NCBI GenBank assembly: GCA_003552585.1
Contig: PUNK01000032.1
Location: 1-64,000 of the forward strand
Source: Thermoplasmata archaeon
GTDB taxonomy: Archaea > Thermoplasmatota > Thermoplasmata > Halarchaeoplasmatales > Halarchaeoplasmataceae
Length of the DNA stretch: 64,000 nucleotides
Direction of reading: 5' to 3'
The translations under genes and the position numbers were made by a program. The notes beneath the pieces are model-generated. The model was not told the origin of the DNA and searched no databases. It was given only the letters and a program-made list of their open reading frames with translations. Below are positions 1-6,938 of the stretch, in pieces; the stretch's first letter is position 1; every line of letters starts with the position of its first letter.

Positions 1-209
1 CACTGTACGAAGGATGGAACATGGTGAGCTATGCCGGTAGTGAAGCGGCAACTGGTGTTCCAGACGAAGTTACAGAGATAGGCTACTTCGACGCTTCAGA
101 AGAGTACAACGTTGCCTATACCGATGATGTGGAGAACTTTGAGTTCTCTCCCGGAGAGGGCTACTGGCTCTACGCTGAAGAGGAAGTAGAGTGGACCGTC
201 GAATACTAA
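1..209 (+). CDS. C-terminal end of a secreted protein with a GWN-type surface module (5' truncated)
   Basis: The open frame enters from the left window edge and stops with TAA at 207-209, so only the last ~68 residues are seen. They contain a GWNMVSYAGSE motif, then an acidic, aromatic-rich stretch ending in WTVEY. The same module closes the M14 carboxypeptidase at 11440-13539, with about 90% nucleotide identity by eye. The module is therefore probably a shared C-terminal domain of exported proteins, perhaps for surface attachment. The N-terminal part and any enzymatic activity lie outside the window. An internal ATG at 21 is not the true start, because the homologous frame continues upstream (LYEGWN). 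Confidence 0.75.
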   Translation, partial: LYEGWNMVSYAGSEAATGVPDEVTEIGYFDASEEYNVAYTDDVENFEFSPGEGYWLYAEEEVEWTVEY

Positions 210-241
210 AACCCCCTTCTTTCTTTTTCTTATTTTTTTAT
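207..241 (+). terminator. T-rich 3' end signal, duplicated at 11408-11442
   Basis: Directly after the stop codon comes a C5 run and then a long pyrimidine tract with several T runs, typical of archaeal termination at oligo-T. The stretch is identical, inverted, to the sequence downstream of the carboxypeptidase gene. The two genes thus share coding end and 3' flank. Termination activity is inferred from base composition only. Confidence 0.5.
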
Positions 242-324
242 CAATTTTACTTCAACGATAATATATATAGCGCCAGTAATTAATAATCTTAACACCCGTA
301 TATCTTAGATGTATTCTTATGAAG

Positions 325-690
325 GACTATTATCACACAATAATCAGGTCAGGTTGTAACAACCTCCCAAATGACAGAGCCGTGGGACTCCCCTCCCGAC
401 AGGATGATATTATCCAGCCCCTTTGGCCATCTAAGTTTTACGACCGACGGGCGAAGGTAAGTGCCACTCTACCGTTACTCATATTGGGCGAACCAATTCA
501 GAGTATCTCTTTTTACGTTGGCAGATGGTCAGTGCTTACTTTTGTTAGAGCGGACACCTACCGCCAGTTCGAACCAAGTCGTCGAGAAACCATCCCGACA
601 AACAGATATATACTATTGGCAGGATATATACCTTACTATCGGTATTCACCACTACAATAGAACCGTGGGGTTCTCTACCTCTGAACAGTA
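325..690 (+). ncRNA. Candidate structured RNA of unknown class (GC-rich hairpin array)
   Basis: This intergenic stretch is about 51% GC between 361 and 600, while the flank at 241-300 is about 28%. It holds a series of compact perfect or near-perfect hairpins: 351-365 (6 bp stem, loop TAA), 402-415, 456-473, 483-497 (ATTGG/CCAAT), 500-510 (AGAG/CTCT), 550-564 (GCGG/CCGC) and 659-674 (AGAACC/GGTTCT). A TATA-like element lies at 298-306, about 26 nt before the GC rise, and another near 260-270. Two short overlapping open frames (319-660, 461-700) show no recognisable domain. I could not match it to RNase P RNA, SRP RNA, tRNA or rRNA. The strand is a guess from the TATA element; hairpins read almost equally well on the other strand. 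Confidence 0.4.
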
Positions 691-702
691 TAGAACATAG
701 GA

Positions 703-717
703 TTAAAATACTATATT
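703..717 (+). promoter_or_regulatory. TATA-like promoter of the HAD phosphatase gene
   Basis: An A/T-rich element (TTAAAATACTATATT) lies 32-46 nt upstream of the ATG at 749. A GAAGGTTGAT ribosome binding site at 734-743 precedes that start. Together they support a separate transcript for the phosphatase gene and place a transcript boundary between it and the hairpin region upstream. Confidence 0.4.
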
Positions 718-748
718 GACTTCAGATATCACTTGAAGGTTGATTTAG

Positions 749-1366
749 ATGCTCGTAATATTCGATCTCGATGGTACATTATTCCGTACCGACAAGGTGG
801 TAATACCTGCAGTTAATGATGCTCTCTCCGAAGTAGGCCTAAAGGCAGTAGATGATGAAATCATCATTTCTCTGCTAGGTGAGAAAACAGGAGAATTCTG
901 TAGAAAGTTGGCGATCAGTGCAAACGATGATCAGTTAAATCATTTCATAAAAAGGTTAGGTCATTATGAAGCAAAATACATAGGTCTATACGGCAAACTA
1001 TACGAAGGTGTAGATGAGATACTAGATAAACTATGTAGAAAGGGACATTTACTCTCTTTATGCAGCAATGGAAGTACAGAGTATGTAGACTTCGTATTGG
1101 ATAGCATGCATATAAAAGATTATTTTAAAAAAGTTTCATCAGGTAAAGAACACTGGAGTAAAGGAAGGATGATCAAAGAGATATTGAAAGAGTTCGATGC
1201 AAATGAAGCAGTGATGGTAGGTGACACTCAACATGATGTTATCGGTGCAAAAGATAACAGAATACCTTGTATCGGAGTAGAATATGGTTATGGAGATGTA
1301 GATGGAGCTGAATATACAATAAAAACTCCCGCTGAGATCATATCATGTCTAGATATATTTATATGA
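749..1366 (+). CDS. HAD-superfamily hydrolase, phosphoglycolate-phosphatase-like
   Basis: This 205-residue protein has the HAD signature in order. Motif I is FDLDGTLF at residues 5-12, with the nucleophile D6 and acid D8. A helical cap of about residues 15-85 follows. Motif II is SNGS near residue 108, a conserved lysine lies in the SGKEHWSKG region near 132, and motif IV is VGDTQHDVIGAK near 157. Length and cap type (C1, helical) match Gph/PpaX-like phosphatases acting on small phosphorylated metabolites in the cytosol. The start has a clear ribosome binding site at 734-743. The actual substrate cannot be read from sequence, and its neighbours do not point to a pathway. Confidence 0.85.
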   Translation: MLVIFDLDGTLFRTDKVVIPAVNDALSEVGLKAVDDEIIISLLGEKTGEFCRKLAISANDDQLNHFIKRLGHYEAKYIGLYGKLYEGVDEILDKLCRKGHLLSLCSNGSTEYVDFVLDSMHIKDYFKKVSSGKEHWSKGRMIKEILKEFDANEAVMVGDTQHDVIGAKDNRIPCIGVEYGYGDVDGAEYTIKTPAEIISCLDIFI

Positions 1367-1390
1367 TGATTACGATTTTCAGGGGAAGGG

Positions 1391-1430
1391 TATAAATAGG
1401 AAAACTTATTTATATTGTTTTAGCAGGAGA
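1391..1430 (+). promoter_or_regulatory. TATA box and ribosome binding site of a possible small gene
   Basis: TATAAATA at 1391-1398 followed by a GGAGA ribosome binding site at 1426-1430 stands upstream of an ATG at 1439. The expected start of transcription, about 26 nt after the box centre, would leave a leader of roughly 20 nt. The spacing of all three elements is coherent. Confidence 0.4.
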
Positions 1431-1438
1431 AACTATAA

Positions 1439-1597
1439 ATGCTCTATCGGGACAGTCTGATATTGTCAAAAGGAGAAATGAATCAAGAGAGCGTTTATTC
1501 TGAGTCCTTTTTATTATGCATAAAAAGAGTCAAAAAACTTCATGGGAAAAATGATGATCTTGCGGAAAGTATAGATCGTGTTAAGAATTCGATATGA
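1439..1597 (+). CDS. Possible small protein of 52 residues, unknown function
   Basis: An ATG frame of 52 codons ends with TGA at 1595-1597. It has a GGAGA ribosome binding site eight bases upstream and a TATA box 48 nt upstream, which is better support than chance frames have here. The product starts MLYRDSLILS and is lysine- and serine-rich with a basic middle (CIKRVKKLHGK) and an acidic to amphipathic end. There is no membrane segment, zinc motif or recognised fold. It lies alone in the ~400-base gap between the phosphatase and the 5'-nucleotidase. The rest of that gap (1598-1762) is A/T-rich and holds only the promoter of the next gene. It may be a real small gene or a chance frame. Confidence 0.35.
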   Translation: MLYRDSLILSKGEMNQESVYSESFLLCIKRVKKLHGKNDDLAESIDRVKNSI

Positions 1598-1762
1598 ATC
1601 GTTTAGAAAAAGTGTTAAACAATATATTTATTTTAGAAATATAAAATAATTTTTTAAGGTTACGATAATGCGCAAGATGTTATATACTGAAAGATGGTTA
1701 TTAATATCATGTTGAAGGTTTATTACTGGCAAGTAGTAAACCATATTCAGAGGTGAAAGAAC

Positions 1763-3805
1763 TTGTCTAAGAACAACACATATTTGACAAAGAATGTCTC
1801 TCTCAACCAGATTTTTGTAATTATCGTTATCCTGATTATAATGACTGCTCTAAGCTCTTCTATTTCATATGGCCATTTTCATACAGCAGAGATTGAAGAG
1901 ATCAATTTCACTATTTTACATACAAATGATGAACATTCTTCGATTATCCCTCATTCCCCTGCTGTTGACCATGACCCGGGAAACCCTGATGACCCTACTT
2001 TAGGGGGTTTTGCTCGTCTTTCTACTGCTATAAACGAAGTTCGTGATCAAAAGGAGCAGGATGGAGAACAGGTACTCCTTTTCAACTCAGGTGATTTTTT
2101 AGGAGGGTCTCCATTTGGATGGCTTGCTCCCCAAGAAGGGGTTGCAGCAGAACTACATCTTATGCAGGAGATGGGTTACGATGCAGTAACAGTCGGTAAT
2201 CACGAATACGATTACGGAGCCGATGTATTAGCTGAATATCTAATAGATGCTGGTTATCCCGAAGAACACGATAAAACTACTGTACTGGCATCTAATACTA
2301 AACCGTCAGAAGACCATTTACTCGCTGAAAAAAACCTATTTCGTGATACAGCTATTTTCCAATTAGAAGAAAGATTGACCATAGGTGTTTTCAGTCTGAT
2401 CGGTGAAGATGCGGTGAGTGTAGCACCGAATACTGAAAATGTAACTTTTCAAGATCAGCATGAAATTTCTCGAGAAATGGTTGAGAGATTGAAAGACCAG
2501 GGGGCAGACATAATAGTTGCTCTAACACATTCGGGAGTGAAAGAGGATAATGAATTAGCTCGTGATGTTGATGGTATCGATATTATCGTAGGAGGTCACT
2601 GCCATACCGCTCTCTATGAACCTGAAAAGGTAGGCGGTACAATAATAGTTCAAGCAGGTTCACTGGTAAAATATCTCGGAAACTTAGAATTAGTTTATGA
2701 GGTTGAAACCGGAGAAGTTAGAATACGTAACGATGATAAAAACTCGGAATTTTTGATACCGATCGATAACCGTTTTTACCCTGACGAACATATTTCAGCA
2801 CTTGTTGAGGGCTATAAAGGGGAACTAGACAACTTAGTGAAAGAGATGACCTACGGCAGATTCGATGATATCTTAGGAACAGTCGCCACTTCAGATTTCC
2901 CTATCAAAAATCATCCCCCATCTGAAGAGACACCTATAGGTAATTTTATCACCGATGGTATGCGCTTAGTCACTGGTGAAGTGACTGGGGAAAGAGTAGA
3001 CATAGCCCTTCAGGCCAACGGGAATATTCGTGAGAGTATAGTGCCCGGGAGTATGCCTCACTGTGAAGGTAACGTATCTTTCTACGATATAGCCGAAGTG
3101 ATAGGTTTGGGTTATGGAGAAGATGGTTATGCAGGTTATCCCATAGTTTCTTTTTATCTAACCGGAGATGAGATCCGACGAGCTTTAGAGACAGCGGTTT
3201 TATTGGAAGAATTCATGAGTGATACTTACTTTTTACAATTTTCAGGAATAAGATATGAATATAATCCTAACAACGCAGTGCTTTTTACAATCCCTTTTAT
3301 GGAATTACCTATCCCGATTGGTAGAGCTGTAACTAGTGCGCAGCTTTACACAGGTGATGGGGTACAACCCACGGAAAGTGAAGAATATATCGAAATAGAA
3401 TGGGGTGACGATGAATTGTATCATATCGTCACAGATTCTAATGTTCTTTCATTCTTACCTATGGTAGGGGATTTGGTATCACGCCTTGAGGTAGAACCTA
3501 AGAATGCAGATGGAGAGCCGATTGCAGTCGAGAATTTTGACGAATTCGTAGTTCACCGAGATGATGGAACGGAATTGAAAGTATGGCAGACTGTTATAGA
3601 ACACGCAGCCTCACAACCAGAACAAAACGGGACACCTCATGTACCTGAATATTATACAGAAACCTCCGATCGAATAAATCAAGTCTGGTCTTTTCCGTAT
3701 GTCTGGCTAGTCTACATAATTCTGATAATAACATCTGGAGTGATTGTGATCATAGTCTATAGGAGAAGAGAAAATAAGAAAGAAGAGTTACCTGAGGAAG
3801 ATTGA
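1763..3805 (+). CDS. Membrane-anchored 5'-nucleotidase / 2',3'-cyclic phosphodiesterase family protein (UshA-like)
   Basis: The 680-residue product starts at TTG 1763 behind an AGAGGTGA ribosome binding site at 1748-1755. An N-terminal hydrophobic helix (about 15-36) is a signal or anchor. The metallophosphoesterase domain follows with ILHTNDEHSS, a GDFLGGS metal ligand, GNHEYDYG and GGHCHT motifs. The second half carries the 5'-nucleotidase C-terminal domain with a substrate-loop ANGNIRES motif. A C-terminal transmembrane helix (about 647-668) with a basic RRRENKK tail anchors it, leaving the catalytic domains outside. It probably hydrolyses extracellular nucleotides or sugar nucleotides for scavenging. 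A TATA-like TTATATACT lies at 1679-1688. The family covers UDP-sugar hydrolases and cyclic phosphodiesterases, so the exact substrate is open. Confidence 0.88.
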   Translation: MSKNNTYLTKNVSLNQIFVIIVILIIMTALSSSISYGHFHTAEIEEINFTILHTNDEHSSIIPHSPAVDHDPGNPDDPTLGGFARLSTAINEVRDQKEQDGEQVLLFNSGDFLGGSPFGWLAPQEGVAAELHLMQEMGYDAVTVGNHEYDYGADVLAEYLIDAGYPEEHDKTTVLASNTKPSEDHLLAEKNLFRDTAIFQLEERLTIGVFSLIGEDAVSVAPNTENVTFQDQHEISREMVERLKDQGADIIVALTHSGVKEDNELARDVDGIDIIVGGHCHTALYEPEKVGGTIIVQAGSLVKYLGNLELVYEVETGEVRIRNDDKNSEFLIPIDNRFYPDEHISALVEGYKGELDNLVKEMTYGRFDDILGTVATSDFPIKNHPPSEETPIGNFITDGMRLVTGEVTGERVDIALQANGNIRESIVPGSMPHCEGNVSFYDIAEVIGLGYGEDGYAGYPIVSFYLTGDEIRRALETAVLLEEFMSDTYFLQFSGIRYEYNPNNAVLFTIPFMELPIPIGRAVTSAQLYTGDGVQPTESEEYIEIEWGDDELYHIVTDSNVLSFLPMVGDLVSRLEVEPKNADGEPIAVENFDEFVVHRDDGTELKVWQTVIEHAASQPEQNGTPHVPEYYTETSDRINQVWSFPYVWLVYIILIITSGVIVIIVYRRRENKKEELPEED

Positions 3806-3839
3806 GTATTCATTTCATAAGTGGAAATATTTAAAAACA

Positions 3840-5345
3840 TCATAGAAGCAATTTCAATACTTTATCCCAGTCCTCCTTAATTTTTCTATAATCTTTGCTC
3901 GTCGGTTCAAAGGTCTTTTCCACTTGTGGTTTCCTCCAACTTTTCAAAATATCTTGATCTTTATAAACCCTTTTAGCGAGCATAAAAGCACCGTATGCTG
4001 AAGCATTTAACAACTTTGGTCTCTCTATCTTTTTTCCTGACAAGTCTGACACCATCTGTAAGAGTTCATCCGATCTAGAAGCTCCTCCGTCTGCCAAAAT
4101 TCGATCGACATTGACTTTAGAGACTTTTTCCAAGGATTCGATCACTTCAGCGGATCTCATAGCTAAACCGATGATCATCCCCTTGACAAGGTCTTCTTTA
4201 GATGTATCCATAGTTATGTTCAAAATATTACCTTTGATTTCCGGTTTTTCGTAAGGAGTAGCTAAACCAGATAGTGAGGGGACGAAGGTTAAATCACATC
4301 TCCCCTTCTTACATGCTGAACTTAGATCAGAGTAATCTTCGATAAGTCCAACTTCCTTCAACCAGTCGATGGCAGATCCCATCGAGTTGATGAAACCTTC
4401 CAACAGGTAGAGAACTTTTTTACTACTACCTATCGCTACCATCGGATATATACCCACATCTCCAGGTATCGCTTTTTCACCGACTATAACATCGATGAAA
4501 CTACCCGTCCCGTTGGTCATGTTCATGATACCTCTATCAACACCGCTCATGTAAAGAGAAGCCTGCTGATCTGCTATCATCGTGAGTAAAGGGATATCGT
4601 AACCTTTTATCATACCTATTTTTTTATCGTTGGCTATCATTTTTGGTAGTATTTTGGAAGGAATCCCCACGATATCCATTACGTTATCACTCCATTTTAA
4701 GTAAAAAGGATCGAAAATACCGGTTGCCGAAGCGTTAGTAAAATCAGTAACATGTTTACCAGTTAAATTCCAGGCAACCCATGTATCCAAGGTTCCGAAC
4801 AAAACTCTGCCTTCTTTCATACCCTTTTCTAACCCTTTAACATTATCCATCATCCACCTGAGATGCATGGATGTATGATTTGTTCCAAAGCTTACATAAC
4901 TCAAATTGGCGATGTATGCCCCACGTTCAGTCCTCTTCACTTGAGGGATTACTTTAGCTAAACCGTTGACCATATCTCCTAAGAACTTACCGAATTTCAC
5001 CATGGACTTTGACGAATACTTATCCACTATTTCCTTAGTTCTAGTATCCTGCCAGGTTATTATGTTGTAAAATGGTTCCCCGGTTTCTTTATCCCAAACA
5101 ACGGAACTGCTCCGTTGGTTTGTGATACCAACCCCTGCTGCCTTTCCCACATTATCTTCTAGATGGTCCAACAGATAATACACGGCATCTATCAATTTTT
5201 TTGGGTCCTGTTCCACCCATCCTTGTTTTGGAAATATAGGTTCGGTTTTGATCTCTTTGCTCTCTAAAATTTCTCCTCCTTCGGAAAACGATATTCCTTT
5301 GATATTGGTAGTACCTACATCGAGTACGAAAATATGCTTCTTCAT
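3840..5345 (-). CDS. FGGY-family carbohydrate kinase, glycerol-kinase-like
   Basis: This 501-residue ATP-dependent kinase is the last gene of a six-gene minus-strand operon; its ATG overlaps the stop of the DUF1667 gene by 4 nt. Seen motifs are DVGTTNIKG at the N-terminal phosphate loop, VGITNQRSS, ITWQDTRT, GTLDTWVAWNLTGK with TNAS, and the catalytic-base region MIADQQASLYMSG. These match glycerol kinase order and length (about 500). One difference stands out: glycerol kinases have NQRE, where the Glu contacts glycerol, and here the residue is Ser (NQRSSS). The context of GlpA/GlpB-like genes supports a glycerol-type substrate, but a related polyol or glyceryl compound is possible. The product would be a sugar-alcohol phosphate in the cytosol. 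Confidence 0.82.
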   Translation of the reverse strand: MKKHIFVLDVGTTNIKGISFSEGGEILESKEIKTEPIFPKQGWVEQDPKKLIDAVYYLLDHLEDNVGKAAGVGITNQRSSSVVWDKETGEPFYNIITWQDTRTKEIVDKYSSKSMVKFGKFLGDMVNGLAKVIPQVKRTERGAYIANLSYVSFGTNHTSMHLRWMMDNVKGLEKGMKEGRVLFGTLDTWVAWNLTGKHVTDFTNASATGIFDPFYLKWSDNVMDIVGIPSKILPKMIANDKKIGMIKGYDIPLLTMIADQQASLYMSGVDRGIMNMTNGTGSFIDVIVGEKAIPGDVGIYPMVAIGSSKKVLYLLEGFINSMGSAIDWLKEVGLIEDYSDLSSACKKGRCDLTFVPSLSGLATPYEKPEIKGNILNITMDTSKEDLVKGMIIGLAMRSAEVIESLEKVSKVNVDRILADGGASRSDELLQMVSDLSGKKIERPKLLNASAYGAFMLAKRVYKDQDILKSWRKPQVEKTFEPTSKDYRKIKEDWDKVLKLLL

Positions 5346-5707
5346 TCTTGCACCTCCATACCCCTTTCAGCGATGATATCAACCGATGTATCGGCCACAT
5401 TTTCAACTATCACAGCACCTTTCTTCATCGGAGCTATAACTTCGACTCCCTTCAATTCATCTATCACCTCTTCGACTTTATTCATAGGAACACCCTTTTC
5501 ACTTCTAACTGGAAGTCTTGGATACCTTGCTCCGATTATCTTAACAGTGCTAGGTACCACTCTTTGCGGTGAGCTAGCTTCTTTTCGACCATACTCCTCT
5601 CCCAACTTACACTCTTGACCTTCAACTACTACTTTATCTCCGATTTTTAATTTTAATCTACATCCCTTTGGGCATCTGATACAGAGGACCTCCTTTCTAT
5701 CGGACAC
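5342..5707 (-). CDS. DUF1667 family protein linked to glycerol 3-phosphate dehydrogenase
   Basis: A 121-residue protein with the DUF1667 pattern: CIRCPKGC near residues 10-17, a fourth Cys in GQECKLGEEYG, a PQRVVPSTVKI strand region, an RLPVRS segment and a basic GAVIVENVADT end. The four cysteines suggest an iron-sulfur or zinc site. In many bacteria and archaea this small protein sits with GlpA/GlpB-type flavoproteins and glycerol kinase, as here, and is thought to be an electron-transfer or assembly part of the dehydrogenase. It starts at GTG 5707 behind a strong GGAGGTGACC ribosome binding site and overlaps the upstream flavoprotein gene by 11 nt, so the two are translationally coupled. 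Confidence 0.85.
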   Translation of the reverse strand: MSDRKEVLCIRCPKGCRLKLKIGDKVVVEGQECKLGEEYGRKEASSPQRVVPSTVKIIGARYPRLPVRSEKGVPMNKVEEVIDELKGVEVIAPMKKGAVIVENVADTSVDIIAERGMEVQE

Positions 5708-6938
5708 GGATGGTCACCTCCTTTTTACCATTAAACAGATCTTTAGGAACTTTAATCTCTTCCAATGTCGATGGTCTAAGGTATCTCTTTCTATATGTTT
5801 TTATTACATTTCCTAAATTAACAAGGCAAACTACTGCATTTTCCTTTTCTACACCCGGTCTGAAAAAGACTGTAACTTCTTCACCTTCTTCATAAAATAT
5901 TCTTTGAGGAGTTACGGTGTCGATCTTATCGCCAGGTACCAACTTAATTGGCTTTTTCCTCTTTACATCAATACCTTTCAAAAATTTATCAACACCTTCA
6001 GCAACGATATAAGCTGTTTTGACGGCGTCATCTACATAATCGAATATCTGTACAAGGTTACCCACGGAAAAAACCCCATCAACGGTGGTACCATAGTATT
6101 CGTTGACCACCGGTCCTTTAGTTTCTTCATCGATCTCTGCACCTAAATCTTCAATCTTCTCGGAGTAAGGGATAAGACCGACTGAAAGTATGAGTGAATC
6201 ACATTCGTAGATTTCTTCCGTTCCCGGTATCATTTCCCACTCTTCGTCAACCTCCACGAGTTCTACCCCCTCGACTTTTTTATCACCGAGGATTCTCTTG
6301 ACAGTGGTCCTATTTCTATAAGGGATATCGAAGTCCAATATACACTGCTGGGCGTTTCTCGGTAAACCGGAAAAGAAATCCTCTGGATATACCATAAAAA
6401 GTGAATCTACACCTTCCAGATACAGATGTCTAGCAACTATCAAACCCACATCACCACCACCGACGATCACAGGATTCTTTCCTGGTAGCACACCGTATAA
6501 ATTTACAAGACGCTGGACGGTACCGGCAGTATATACCCCAGCCGGTCTAGTCCCGCCGATCTTGATCTCAAATCGATTCTTCTCGCGACATCCGATGGCG
6601 TAGACAATCGACCGAGATTTGATCTTATGTACTCCTTCTGGTGTCACTGTTAGTAGTTCAAAATGATCGTCTTTTTTATCGACTGATTTCACATAGGTTT
6701 CAAGTTCGATAGGTACATCACTTCTCATTACCTTTTCAATGAACCTATCAGCGAACTCGGGACCTGAAAGAGATTCGTCAAATAATATGGTTCCGAATCC
6801 ATCGTGGATACACTGTTGAAGTAGCCCTCCTAATTCATCGTCCCTTTCCAATATCACAACTTTGTATCCTTTTTCAGCTATGGAAGATGCGGCTGCTAGA
6901 CCAGAGGGCCCTCCACCTATAACCACCACATCCTTCAT
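5697..6938 (-). CDS. NAD(P)/FAD-dependent oxidoreductase, GlpB/HcnB-like
   Basis: This 413-residue flavoprotein has an N-terminal FAD dinucleotide fold (VVIGGGPSGLAAA at about 4-16, then ERDDELGG) and a second GGGDVGLIVARHL nucleotide site near 165. A YGTTVDGVFSVGN motif closes the FAD domain. The QQCIHDGFG segment after the FAD motif is typical of the small amine/alpha-glycerophosphate oxidoreductase branch found beside GlpA and DUF1667. It probably transfers electrons from the GlpA-like subunit to an acceptor; no membrane segment is visible. The gene overlaps both neighbours (4 nt with the GlpA-like gene, 11 nt with DUF1667), which argues for a stoichiometric complex. Confidence 0.85.
   Translation of the reverse strand: MKDVVVIGGGPSGLAAASSIAEKGYKVVILERDDELGGLLQQCIHDGFGTILFDESLSGPEFADRFIEKVMRSDVPIELETYVKSVDKKDDHFELLTVTPEGVHKIKSRSIVYAIGCREKNRFEIKIGGTRPAGVYTAGTVQRLVNLYGVLPGKNPVIVGGGDVGLIVARHLYLEGVDSLFMVYPEDFFSGLPRNAQQCILDFDIPYRNRTTVKRILGDKKVEGVELVEVDEEWEMIPGTEEIYECDSLILSVGLIPYSEKIEDLGAEIDEETKGPVVNEYYGTTVDGVFSVGNLVQIFDYVDDAVKTAYIVAEGVDKFLKGIDVKRKKPIKLVPGDKIDTVTPQRIFYEEGEEVTVFFRPGVEKENAVVCLVNLGNVIKTYRKRYLRPSTLEEIKVPKDLFNGKKEVTIRVR

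Noticed and set aside
319-700. Two overlapping open frames of 113 and 79 codons on the plus strand
   Set aside because: No domain, no ribosome binding site and mutual overlap; the sequence is full of hairpins, so I treat it as a possible RNA instead.
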